Notes: generated by a model from the letters alone, not told the origin. DNA of 64,000 nucleotides from Maritimibacter dapengensis (GCF_019218265.1 NZ_JAHUZE010000001.1:248001-312000); one strand, 5' to 3'; counted from the first letter of the stretch, positions 26,910 to 34,898 are shown. Numbers and translations: made by a program.

Positions 26910-28133
26910 ATGTCAAAGACCTGCGCGCTCGTCACCGGTGGAGCAGACGGGATCGGCTGGTCCATCTGCCAAACCCTCGTCGCGCAGGGGTATCTGTGTG
27001 CCGTGGCTGACATCGACGGAGAGAAAGCGCAGGCTCGAGCGGCGACGCTGGGTCCGGGCAACGTGGCGCTCACCGTCGATTTGTCGGATGTCGAGGCTGC
27101 GCGCGCGTTGCCGGATCGGGCGCGTCGGGCGCTCGGGGATTTACATCTGGTCGTCAACAATGCGGGCATAACCGACAACGCCGGGCGGACGATCCCGGAT
27201 ATGGACGAGAGAAAATTCAACGAAATCGTTACGGTGAACCTCGACAGCGTCGCTGCGATCTGTCGAGCCGGGGCCGAGGTGATGGGACCTGCGGGCCGGA
27301 TCGTCAACCTCGCGTCCGGCGCGTCTTTCCGCCCCCTGCCGCTACGGGGACCGTACAGCGCCACGAAGGCCGGAATCGTCGAATTGACACGTGCGCTGGC
27401 GAGAGAGTGGCGCGGCGCACCTTTCGTGAGCGCGGTGGCGCCGGGATACATTCGCACGCCCCTTGTCGAAGACCTGATCGCGAATGGTCGGATCGACCCT
27501 GAGGCCGTGGCGAAGGGAATTCCTCGTGGGAGACTGGGGCAATCGCAGGATATCGCAAACGCGGTCGCCTTCCTCGCGGGTCCTGCTGGCGCGGTCATGA
27601 ACGGGCAGTGTCTTTCGGTAGATGGCGGCGTGTTGGCGGCAGCCGGCGCGGGCTATGGCCATAGGGACGGACAACCGACGACGGATGAGCCGGTCCTCGT
27701 GATCGGCGAGGGCGGCTTGGCGACGGCGCTCGCGTCGGCGCTCCCCGGTGCGCGGCGCGTGGATATGAGCGCGGTTCGGTTCACATCGGATGCGCCGTTG
27801 ATCGTCGTGATCGACGTGGATGCGCCCGCTTGGGCTTCCCCCTTGGAACACCTTCGCAAACTCGAAGGCGCGCGGGTCGCCGGCGGTTCCACCGCTCCCG
27901 TTCTGTTCGTGTGCGAAGAACAGGCAGAGGCCCGTGCCGAGCAGCGCGCATTGAATCAAGCGATCGGCATGTTTGCGCGGACGCGGGCGCTGGAAGAGGC
28001 AGAGCGCGGCACACGGATCAATGCGCTCATCGTTCCACAGGGCGACACGAGCGCGGTCCCGCTGGCTGCGTTTCTTGTTTCTGAGGCCGCGGATTACGTG
28101 CAGGCGCAATCCATCAACGTTGTCGCAAATTAG
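26910..28133 (+). CDS. Two-domain SDR: active dehydrogenase fused to a degenerate SDR-like domain
   Basis: The 407-residue protein is 1.6 times the usual SDR length. Residues 1-245 form a normal SDR: TGGADGIGWS, NNAGITDNAG, Ser in LASGASF, YSATK and the closing LSVDGGVLA. From about residue 260 a second part begins, VLVIGEGGLATALASALPG, and ends with RTRALEEAERGTRINALIVP and SEAADYVQAQSINVV. These mimic the late SDR helices and beta strand, but there is no TGxxxGxG, NNAG or YxxxK. I infer a decayed second SDR copy or structural domain. It sits between the monooxygenase and the OYE gene with short gaps. Confidence 0.8.
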   Translation: MSKTCALVTGGADGIGWSICQTLVAQGYLCAVADIDGEKAQARAATLGPGNVALTVDLSDVEAARALPDRARRALGDLHLVVNNAGITDNAGRTIPDMDERKFNEIVTVNLDSVAAICRAGAEVMGPAGRIVNLASGASFRPLPLRGPYSATKAGIVELTRALAREWRGAPFVSAVAPGYIRTPLVEDLIANGRIDPEAVAKGIPRGRLGQSQDIANAVAFLAGPAGAVMNGQCLSVDGGVLAAAGAGYGHRDGQPTTDEPVLVIGEGGLATALASALPGARRVDMSAVRFTSDAPLIVVIDVDAPAWASPLEHLRKLEGARVAGGSTAPVLFVCEEQAEARAEQRALNQAIGMFARTRALEEAERGTRINALIVPQGDTSAVPLAAFLVSEAADYVQAQSINVVAN

Positions 28134-28142
28134 GAACGCAAT

Positions 28143-29324
28143 ATGGCCGTTCTATTCGACCCCCTCACCATCGGAGGTGTGACGCTCCCCAACCGGATAC
28201 AGGTCAGTCCGATGTGCCAATACAGTGCCGTGGACGGCGTGTTGCAGGACTGGCACCTGATTCACCTTGGGGGGCTCATGCTGTCGGGAGCGGGGCTGGT
28301 CTTCGCTGAAGCCACCGCTGTCGAGGCGCGCGGGCGGATCACCCACGGGTGCGTTGGTTTGGAAAACGACGTTCAAGAGAGGGCGCTCGCCGATCTCGTC
28401 GCGCGTCTGCGCCCCCTGTCGGAGGCGCGGATCGGTTTGCAACTGAGCCACGCAGGGCGGCGTGGCTCGGCGCGGTCGATCGCAGATCGTTCGAAGGGCG
28501 AAAGCCTACCCGCCGATGAGAGGGCCTGGCTGACGCGGGGGCCGAGCGCTCTGCCATACAACGAAACCTGGGCCACCCCCGAAGAGATGACGCCGGACGA
28601 CATCGCCACGGTGATCGCGGCCTTTGCCGATGCAAGCCGCCGGGCGGTGCGTGCGGGCGTGGACGTGATCGAATGTCATGCCGCACATGGGTATCTGTTG
28701 CATCAATTTTTTTCCCCGCGTACGAACCTTCGCCGGGATGCCTACGGCGGGTCTTTGAAAAACCGGATGCGCTTTCCCTTGGAAGTCATTGCGGTCATGC
28801 GTGACGCGATCGGGCCTGACCGGGCGCTTGGGGTGCGGGTCAACAGCACGGATTGGCATCCCGAAGGTGCGACCCTGGACGATGCGGTGCTCTTCGCGAA
28901 AGAGCTGGAGGCGCTTGGCGTCGACTACGTGACCATGTCGGCTGGCAACCTGGTGTCCGACGCTGTCATTCCCAAGGCGACGCCCGGTCATCAAGTCGGC
29001 TTCAGCGAGCGGGTTAAGGCAGAAACGGGGCTTACCACGGCCGCGGTAGGCCTGATTACCGATCCGCATCAGGCCGAAGCTATCCTGCGCGAGGGGCGCG
29101 CCGACATGGTCGCCATCGCGCGGGGGTTTCTGGATAACCCCCGTTGGGGTCTTCACGCCGCCGCCGCTCTGGGGGTCGACGTGCCCTATCCGCAGCAATA
29201 CATCCGCGCGCGACCGAACAACTGGACTGCGTTCAAACGCGTGCACCCTGAAGCGCCGAGCGTGGCATCGACGCATCAGGCGGACCGCCCCTCAGGGTCG
29301 ACATGGGACCGGCCCGATCAGTAG
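28143..29324 (+). CDS. Old Yellow Enzyme, YqjM-like ene-reductase
   Basis: The 393-residue flavoprotein is a TIM-barrel NADH:flavin oxidoreductase. VSPMCQYSAVDG carries the Cys typical of thermophilic-like OYEs, and QLSHAGRRG, ECHAAHGYLLHQFFSPRTN (substrate His-His pair) and ADMVAIARGFLDNP follow. These enzymes reduce activated C=C bonds such as cyclic enones. In this cluster it would saturate an enone before Baeyer-Villiger oxidation. It is the last gene of the operon. Confidence 0.92.
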   Translation: MAVLFDPLTIGGVTLPNRIQVSPMCQYSAVDGVLQDWHLIHLGGLMLSGAGLVFAEATAVEARGRITHGCVGLENDVQERALADLVARLRPLSEARIGLQLSHAGRRGSARSIADRSKGESLPADERAWLTRGPSALPYNETWATPEEMTPDDIATVIAAFADASRRAVRAGVDVIECHAAHGYLLHQFFSPRTNLRRDAYGGSLKNRMRFPLEVIAVMRDAIGPDRALGVRVNSTDWHPEGATLDDAVLFAKELEALGVDYVTMSAGNLVSDAVIPKATPGHQVGFSERVKAETGLTTAAVGLITDPHQAEAILREGRADMVAIARGFLDNPRWGLHAAAALGVDVPYPQQYIRARPNNWTAFKRVHPEAPSVASTHQADRPSGSTWDRPDQ

Positions 29325-29389
29325 GGTTGGGAGCCTTAGGTCAAACATTGGTTTCGACCCAAAAAATGAAATGTCCCTTGCGCGTGACC

Positions 29390-29540
29390 GACTGAAGGTG
29401 TCGCGCAACGTGATCTCACCACACCCGGTTTCTTCCGTTAGTCGTGCCATGCCAGGAATGCATTGGCCGGAGTTTGGGTTCTGGAGCGCGATCAAGTAGG
29501 TCAGAATGCGGAGTTCAGAACTCTTCAGTTTGCGATCCGG
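29390..29540 (-). pseudogene. Helix-turn-helix protein fragment
   Basis: The minus-strand frame reads KLKSSELRILTYLIALQNP followed by SGQCIPGMARLTEETGCGEI. This resembles the helix-turn-helix of plasmid/phage-type HTH proteins (a 'KLKxxExRVLxYLxxxQNPxTGQC' style). It has no good start, and the C-terminal part loses the pattern, so I take it as a gene remnant. It lies in the 480-base gap between the catabolic operon and the Rieske cluster. Confidence 0.3.
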
Positions 29541-29639
29541 CCTGCAACTTGCCAAGAAGATCCAGAGGTTCCGGGAAGTCCTCTGAGACGCGCTAGCTCT
29601 GTGGGCATGCCTTCTTCAGTGCGCTTCTTGCACATTTGA

Positions 29640-29780
29640 CTAGATCCGGTCCGCGCGAAGTGACTTCCAGTCGACCAGATCAAAGTGCGGACCAAGGCGC
29701 ATGAGGGGCGCGTCGTTCCGGACAATGCGCGGAGCATGGTCAATGAGGTCGATCCCGGCCTGACGGGGCCAGCCGAACAT
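29640..29780 (-). CDS. Small ORF downstream of the Rieske cluster (46 aa)
   Basis: The frame begins MFGWPRQAGIDLIDHAPR and ends WKSLRADRI. Codon use is like the neighbours. The same frame is open upstream (PTGPDYDA) up to and past the stop of the unknown gene at 29806, offset by one base. It could be an independent short protein, or the true C-terminus of the 29806 product after a single-base frameshift. No family is recognised. Confidence 0.3.
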   Translation of the reverse strand: MFGWPRQAGIDLIDHAPRIVRNDAPLMRLGPHFDLVDWKSLRADRI

Positions 29781-29805
29781 TGCGTCGTAGTCTGGTCCGG
29801 TCGGG

Positions 29806-30387
29806 TCAGATCGCCCAGTCGTGGTGCAGCGCTTCTAGTTCGTTGGGCGAGGTGAGGTCGAGGGCTTCGGCTGTGGAAGCCTGCTCGGGGGCCAGTGCCT
29901 GACCGGCATAGATCGGGGTCCCATCTGCCGGAGACAGGGCGATAAACCCCGGCGCGGCGGTGTGAAAGCCCCAGAGCGAGGGTCCCGTCGGGGTGGTCAC
30001 GCGCCAGAGCGGAGCATCCGCTTCGGGCGCGTGGCGCAGCCCGATCCCACGCACGAAGGCGGGTTCCGCCAGTCGGGTGCGCGCGGTCAGTGGGCGGTCC
30101 GACACGCCGTCATGCCAGAGCCATTCACCCTGTCCCTGCGGAGATCGCCCGGTCGTGGCGCGCACCATCAGGCGGCGGATCAGGCCCGAAGTCTGTCCGC
30201 CGAGACGCAGCGGCACCGGGGCGGTGTCGGGCCGGTCGTCCAGATGCAGGATCGGCGCGTGTGTCAGCACGAACAGCGCCGTCGCGAACCCGTTTCGCTC
30301 CAGACACTGTGCGACGCTGATCCCGAGCGGGAAATACCCGTCGAGGATATCGTCGAACCGCTGGCAGGGCAGGGGGGTGCGGGGCAT
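29806..30387 (-). CDS. Unknown protein of the split-Rieske/GS-like cluster
   Basis: The 193-residue protein starts MPRTPLPCQRFDDILDGYFP one base after the GS-like stop, so it is translationally coupled. I recognise no family. It is soluble, without signal peptide or membrane segment. The N-terminal third (FATALFVLTHAPILHL) and the middle (GLIRRLMVRATTG, then GEWLWHDGVSD) look like beta strands of a small barrel. Its constant neighbours here are a glutamate-ligase-like enzyme and an oxygenase, so an accessory or product-releasing role is possible. The adjacent frame 29640-29780 may be its lost C-terminus. Confidence 0.6.
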   Translation of the reverse strand: MPRTPLPCQRFDDILDGYFPLGISVAQCLERNGFATALFVLTHAPILHLDDRPDTAPVPLRLGGQTSGLIRRLMVRATTGRSPQGQGEWLWHDGVSDRPLTARTRLAEPAFVRGIGLRHAPEADAPLWRVTTPTGPSLWGFHTAAPGFIALSPADGTPIYAGQALAPEQASTAEALDLTSPNELEALHHDWAI

Positions 30388-30388
30388 G

Positions 30389-31852
30389 TCAGAACAGGTT
30401 GAAGTATTCGGCCTGCTCCCAGTCCGAGACGGTCATCAGGTAACGTTGCCATTCGGCGCGTTTCAGGTGGGAGAGATACCCCTGGAACGCCGGGCCGAAC
30501 GCCGTTGCGAAAAGCGGGCACTCTTCGAAGGCCTCGATCGCGGCGATGAGGCTGGGCGGAAGCAGCGCCGTGTCGTCGGCATAAGGCGTGCTGGTCGGGG
30601 CGGGCGCACTCGCCCCGCGCGTGATCCCGTCCAGCCCCGAGACGATCTGCGCGGCCAGCGCGTAGTAGGGATTGGCGGTGGTGTCGGCCACCCGGTTTTC
30701 CACCCGCGAGGCCGGGTCGCCCCCGGTCAGGAGCGCGCGCAGCATGGCGCCCCGATTGTCGGTGCCCCATTGCACCCGGTTGGGGGCAAGCTGAAACGCG
30801 GTGAAGCGTTTGTAGCCGTTCACGGTGGGGTTGGTCATCAGGCACGCGGCTGCGGCATGGTCGAGCAACCCGGCGATCCACGCGCTGGCCAGATCGGTCA
30901 GGGTGCCGTCCGTCTCTGCCGTGAACACGTTTTCCCCGGTGTCGCGCGATAGGAGCGATTGGTGGATGTGCCAGCCGTTCGCCGCGCTGTTGGGCAGGCG
31001 AGGTTTGGCCATGAAGCTCGCATGAAGCCCCATGTCGTGGCAGACCTCCTTCACCATGGTGCGAAACAGCACGAAGCGGTCCGCTTGGGTCAGGGGGTCG
31101 GAGGCGTCGAAGGTGAATTCGAACTGTGACGGCCCCATTTCGATCTCCATCGACCGGGGGGCGAGGCCCATCTCCTCGGCGTAGCGACGCAGCGTATCCA
31201 GAAGCGGTTCGACCTCGCCGTAGCGGGTTTCCGACAGGTAGGACCAGCCTTGGGTCGTGTTGCGGGTGCCGCGCGGGGCCGGGGGCATAGTGGCCTCCGA
31301 ATGGTCGAGCGCGGGGTCTTCGATCTCGAACACCTGGAATTCGACCTCGAGGCCCATGACGGCATCGAACCCCGCCTGGGCCAGCCGGTCCATGGCGGTG
31401 CGCAGCACCTGGCGCGGGGCGATGGATACCGGATCGCCGTTCGTGAAAGCGAGGTCGCAGATCAGCACCGCCGAGTGCGGCGACCAGGGAAGGGGGGTCA
31501 GCCGGTCCGGATCGGGGACCAGCAGAACGTCTCCGGCCCCGGCCAGGGGGCGACCGTCCAATTCCAAAGCGCCGTTCCAGATGTCGAACACGGTCATGTT
31601 GGCCGTGTCTTTCAGAAGCAACGTCGAGGGCACGGACAGCCCGTTTTCGAACAGCGACCCGAGCGTGCGCGCGGTGATCGTCTTGCCGCGCAGCAGCCCG
31701 TGCTGATCGGGAAACAACACGCGGATGGTTTCCAATCCGTTGCCCGATGCCTCCTCCACCAGCGCGGCGGCGCGGGTGATCTGCTCCGGGGACAACAGCC
31801 CCCGGCGCGCGAGTTTGCCGCCTGCGATGCGGTCCAATGTGCTGTCGGTCAT
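30389..31852 (-). CDS. Glutamine synthetase-like gamma-glutamyl-amine ligase
   Basis: The 487-residue protein is a full-length glutamine synthetase homologue: RVLFPDQHGLLRGKTI in the beta-grasp domain, GLEVEFQVFE and EIEMGPSQFEFTF with metal Glu residues, NGWHIHQSLLS (metal His), NGYKRF and WGTDNRGAMLRAL (substrate/ATP Arg), and RVENRVADTTANPYYALAA. It lacks the GlnA adenylylation Tyr region and resembles the PuuA/GlnT/aniline-type ligases that join glutamate to amines. Coupled to an oxygenase, it suggests gamma-glutamylation of an amine before oxidation. The start at 31852 follows the oxygenase stop by 7 nt. Confidence 0.85.
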   Translation of the reverse strand: MTDSTLDRIAGGKLARRGLLSPEQITRAAALVEEASGNGLETIRVLFPDQHGLLRGKTITARTLGSLFENGLSVPSTLLLKDTANMTVFDIWNGALELDGRPLAGAGDVLLVPDPDRLTPLPWSPHSAVLICDLAFTNGDPVSIAPRQVLRTAMDRLAQAGFDAVMGLEVEFQVFEIEDPALDHSEATMPPAPRGTRNTTQGWSYLSETRYGEVEPLLDTLRRYAEEMGLAPRSMEIEMGPSQFEFTFDASDPLTQADRFVLFRTMVKEVCHDMGLHASFMAKPRLPNSAANGWHIHQSLLSRDTGENVFTAETDGTLTDLASAWIAGLLDHAAAACLMTNPTVNGYKRFTAFQLAPNRVQWGTDNRGAMLRALLTGGDPASRVENRVADTTANPYYALAAQIVSGLDGITRGASAPAPTSTPYADDTALLPPSLIAAIEAFEECPLFATAFGPAFQGYLSHLKRAEWQRYLMTVSDWEQAEYFNLF

Positions 31853-31859
31853 GGGCGGA

Positions 31860-33080
31860 TCACACCGAAGCGTCCCATGGGCAGCCTGCCCGGCGGTCGA
31901 GGTCGGCAAGGTGGCTGGCCTCGGCCCAGTCCCGAGTATCGCCGATGGCGTCGTTGGACAGGGGGCCGACGATGCGGGCCGCGCCGTCGTCCTGCATCGG
32001 CAGCGTGTCGCGGTCGTTCTGTTCCATCGCGTCCATGGCGCGGCGCAGCATCCGGCGGTAGCGGATGATCGCGACGTCCGAGCGCCCAAGGTGTTCCTGC
32101 GTGCGGTCCTGAATGGCCCCCATGCCTTCGACCGCCCATTGGTCATGCACGTTGATGTCGAGCCCCATGCCCGTGTAGGTCAGGCTCGCCTGTTCCTCCG
32201 GGTCGTAGTGATAATCGTTCTCACGGTTCTTCAGCGGCGCGTAATCCGGCAGGCGGTGTTCTTTCAGCCGCTGTTCGCGCATCAGGTCCTTGTTCACTGG
32301 CTTGTCGAAGCTGGTGAAGATGGTGAACCAATAACAGGTCTCGTCATCCACCGGGACATGCCACTGGGTGATCGTCATTTCGCGCGACATGGGAATACAG
32401 ATCGCCTCGGGGAAAATCTGGTTGGTGACGCGGACATGGGTGCGCCCGTCCTCCATGTGACGCAGCGCGGTGATCTTGAGCCCGTAGTCGGTTTCATCCA
32501 CATTGATCTCAGGGCGCGGGTAGTCGCGCAGGAGCTTGGTCATCGGAATCTCGGTCGACCCGGCCTTGTCGCGGAACTGTTTGCCATAGCCGTCGGCGGG
32601 GTCGTCATCCTCCAGAAAGCGGTGCAGGAACGAGGCGTGCGCCGGGTCGATGCCGATTTCGAGCGCCTGAAGCCAGTTGCACTCCCACAGCCCCTTGAAA
32701 GCAAAGACATGGCTGTCGGGGGCGCGGAAACAGTCGAAATTAGGGAACGGCGGCGGGGTGCCCGCGCCGAGATAGGCAAAGACCGCGCCCGCGCGCTGTT
32801 CGGCGGGATAGGTGGGGCCGGTCGGGTCGATCTCGATCTCCTCGGAGGCCGGGTAATGCGTGGGGGCTTCGTCGGCGCTGGCGATCCGGGTCGCGAGGTG
32901 GAGCGGCCCATCGTCCTGCACGAGCACCAACCGCTCGCCCAAAAGATTCACTGGCACACGCGTGCCGTGCTCCAGTTCGTCTGTCAGCGCGGCGGGCTGC
33001 CAATATTGGCGCAGCACCGCGCCCGCCGGGGTGTCGGGCCCGATTCTGGTGATCCGCTCGTTGAGTTGCGCTGAAATCAT
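31860..33080 (-). CDS. Rieske-type oxygenase catalytic subunit lacking the Rieske cluster site
   Basis: The 406-residue protein matches phthalate-type oxygenase alpha subunits from its first residues (LNERITRIGPDTPAGAVLRQ, then YWQPAALTDEL). The mononuclear iron site is intact: ECNWLQALEIGIDPAHASFL followed by His (D-x2-H-x4-H). The part that should carry CxH-x16-CxxH is missing. After LVLVQDDGPLHLA the chain runs through an Asp/Pro-rich linker to VFAYLGAGTP, and the only Cys residues there are not paired with His. The 2Fe-2S domain is instead encoded by the gene directly upstream, overlapping by ATGA. A long N-terminal frame to 33914 is rejected. Confidence 0.85.
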   Translation of the reverse strand: MISAQLNERITRIGPDTPAGAVLRQYWQPAALTDELEHGTRVPVNLLGERLVLVQDDGPLHLATRIASADEAPTHYPASEEIEIDPTGPTYPAEQRAGAVFAYLGAGTPPPFPNFDCFRAPDSHVFAFKGLWECNWLQALEIGIDPAHASFLHRFLEDDDPADGYGKQFRDKAGSTEIPMTKLLRDYPRPEINVDETDYGLKITALRHMEDGRTHVRVTNQIFPEAICIPMSREMTITQWHVPVDDETCYWFTIFTSFDKPVNKDLMREQRLKEHRLPDYAPLKNRENDYHYDPEEQASLTYTGMGLDINVHDQWAVEGMGAIQDRTQEHLGRSDVAIIRYRRMLRRAMDAMEQNDRDTLPMQDDGAARIVGPLSNDAIGDTRDWAEASHLADLDRRAGCPWDASV

Positions 33081-33478
33081 ACTGCGTCCTCCTTTTGCCC
33101 GGTCTGTGCCAGATCCGCTCCCACCAGCGCGAAAATCTCGCCGTTTTCTTCGCGGACCGGCACCATCGGCACCTTGATCTGCTCGAACATCTTCGACCCT
33201 TCCGGTTCGGCGGGCTGTTCGACGCATTGCCCGGTCCGGTCGAAGTGCCAGCCGTGGAACGGGCACCGCAGGCCATTGTCCTCCAGACGACCGTAGCACA
33301 GATCCGCGCCGCGGTGGGGGCAGTTGCGCCCGATCAGACCCAGTTCGCCCTCGTCGTCGCGAAACAGCACGAGCCGGTGGCCCTCCAGCGTGACTGGGCG
33401 CACGGGGCGGGGGATGTCCAGATCGGCGCTGGCCGCGATGCGCACCCAGGTGCCTTGAGTGTCGGTCTGGTCCGGCAT
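33077..33478 (-). CDS. Stand-alone Rieske 2Fe-2S protein, partner of the catalytic subunit
   Basis: The 133-residue protein has a full Rieske site: NCPHRGADLCYGRLEDNGLR then CPFHGW (CxH-x16-CxxH, residues about 51-73). The surrounding sequence (LVLFRDDEGELGLIGRN before, CVEQPAEPEGSKMFEQIKV after) is like the N-terminal segment of phthalate-type oxygenases rather than small ferredoxins. That is exactly the part missing from the next gene. It overlaps that gene's start (ATGA). It probably forms the electron-transfer domain in trans; no reductase gene is in the cluster. Confidence 0.85.
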   Translation of the reverse strand: MPDQTDTQGTWVRIAASADLDIPRPVRPVTLEGHRLVLFRDDEGELGLIGRNCPHRGADLCYGRLEDNGLRCPFHGWHFDRTGQCVEQPAEPEGSKMFEQIKVPMVPVREENGEIFALVGADLAQTGQKEDAV

Positions 33479-33522
33479 GTCTGTGCCTCCCTCTTTGGGG
33501 TGGTTGCGTCTTAGCGTCCATA

Positions 33523-33537
33523 GTGCGATTATCGCAC
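33523..33537. promoter_or_regulatory. IclR-type operator between the split-oxygenase operon and its regulator
   Basis: GTGCGAT-T-ATCGCAC is a perfect 15-bp palindrome in the 106-base divergent region. It lies 45 bases upstream of the Rieske gene and 47 bases upstream of the IclR start. It differs from the TTCACA palindrome of the other IclR regulon. Confidence 0.65.
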
Positions 33538-33584
33538 AATAGGGGCGTTAAATGAACTCTGTCAGAGCGAAAGGCGGCTGTCAA

Positions 33585-34364
33585 ATGAGTGATCGGACCT
33601 TCGCAGCGACCCTGGCCAAGGGGCTGGACGTGCTGGCGTGTTTCGAAGGGCGCACCGGGGTGCAGACGATGCCCGAGGTGGTCGAGCGCAGCGGGTTCGA
33701 CCGGGCCACGGTGCGCCGTCTCTGTCTGACATTGGAAGCGAGCGGCTACCTCGTCCGGGAGGGGCGGGGCTTTCGGCTGGCGCCGCGTGTTCTGGCGTTG
33801 GCGGGGGGATACCTTGCCGATCTGGACGCGGGCCGCCGGGTGCAGCCGGTGCTGCGCGACGCGGCGGAGGCGCTCGACATGGAGGTGGCGCTGGCCACCC
33901 GCGACCGGATGCAAGCAATCTACGTGGACCGGGCCGCGCCTGCTTCGGCACGCGTTACGCTGGGCCTGTCAGTGGGGAGCACGCTGCCGCTTCTGCATAC
34001 GGCGGTCGGGCGGATGCTTCTGGCGCGGTCGGCGCCGGAAATCGTGGAGGCCGCGCTGGCCAAACCGCGGGTCCGACATACGGAAAACGCGGAGACCGAC
34101 CCCGACGCACTACGGGCCACCATAGAAACGGCGCGGGCGCAGGGTTACTGCATCGCGCGGAACGAATTCGAACCGGGTGCGGCCGGTGTCGCCGTGCCGG
34201 TCGGATCGCTGGGCGATCGGCCCTTCGTTCTGGCGACCACCGCGACGGTCAACCGGTTCGACGACCCCGAGGCGCTCGACAAGGTGCTGGACGCGCTGCG
34301 CCATGCTGCGATGGTCATGGGCCGCATCGGTCACCGGGTCGAGGGGGAGAGCGGGCCGGATTAA
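33585..34364 (+). CDS. IclR-family transcriptional regulator (PcaR/PobR-like)
   Basis: From ATG 33585 (AGGCGG seven bases upstream) the protein is 259 residues and begins MSDRTFAATLAKGLDVLACF. An in-frame ATG at 33552 is an alternative that would add 11 residues. The winged helix (TMPEVVERSGFDRATVRRLC) and the effector domain (VGRMLLARSAPEIV, then EFEPGAAGVAVPVGS) are of the PcaR/PobR kind, which usually sense aromatic acids. It is divergent from the split-oxygenase operon and probably controls it through the palindrome at 33523. Confidence 0.9.
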   Translation: MSDRTFAATLAKGLDVLACFEGRTGVQTMPEVVERSGFDRATVRRLCLTLEASGYLVREGRGFRLAPRVLALAGGYLADLDAGRRVQPVLRDAAEALDMEVALATRDRMQAIYVDRAAPASARVTLGLSVGSTLPLLHTAVGRMLLARSAPEIVEAALAKPRVRHTENAETDPDALRATIETARAQGYCIARNEFEPGAAGVAVPVGSLGDRPFVLATTATVNRFDDPEALDKVLDALRHAAMVMGRIGHRVEGESGPD

Positions 34365-34501
34365 GCGCCCCGTGTCTTGAAGCGGACGGCCGTATCCGGC
34401 ATCCGCGCCAGCCACCTGCCGATTTGGGTGCGCCAACGTGGGCCGGCCTCCCGCGCGGAGGCACAGCCGTGGGCCAGATCATCAGACTGATCCTCGGCCA
34501 T
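34361..34501 (-). CDS. Possible small protein (46 aa)
   Basis: The frame MAEDQSDDLAHGCASAREAG to AVRFKTRGA has a good ribosome site (AAGGAACGAGGC) and overlaps the IclR stop tail-to-tail. The protein is basic and has no recognised family. Upstream (34502-34898) I see only decayed-looking sequence with no supported gene. Confidence 0.3.
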   Translation of the reverse strand: MAEDQSDDLAHGCASAREAGPRWRTQIGRWLARMPDTAVRFKTRGA

Positions 34502-34898
34502 CGCCTCGTTCCTTGTCTTAGGTGGCTTTGAGGCCACCTGCTCTATCGCGCCGCCGATCCGCAATGATCGACTTGTGGATGTCACAGCACTCCAGGCGCA
34601 CCGACATTCGCGCCCAATACAGTCAGGGTTTGCGCCCGCAATTGCCCCGACACCAAGCAAACGGACTCTATCTGAATGTCTGAAGTCAGCTTCGACACCG
34701 CTGCTTGATCCATGTGCAGTCGCAGCGAATGACTGCTCCCGACCCGAGGCAACCAAAATCATTTTCGGCCAAACGCAATCCCGCGGCAGCATCGGCTTCG
34801 TTGGCGCGAAGCGTCCCTACACCGGTCGTCCATAGCAACTTGCAGCATGTTCCGGGACGCATGCGACAGCCGTGCGGACAAAGCGGCCGTTGCCTACA

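Noticed and set aside
33081-33914. N-terminal extension of the oxygenase subunit to 684 aa
   Set aside because: The extension crosses the well-supported Rieske gene in another frame and the divergent IclR gene; the ATGA overlap at 33077-33080 and family alignment fix the start at 33080.
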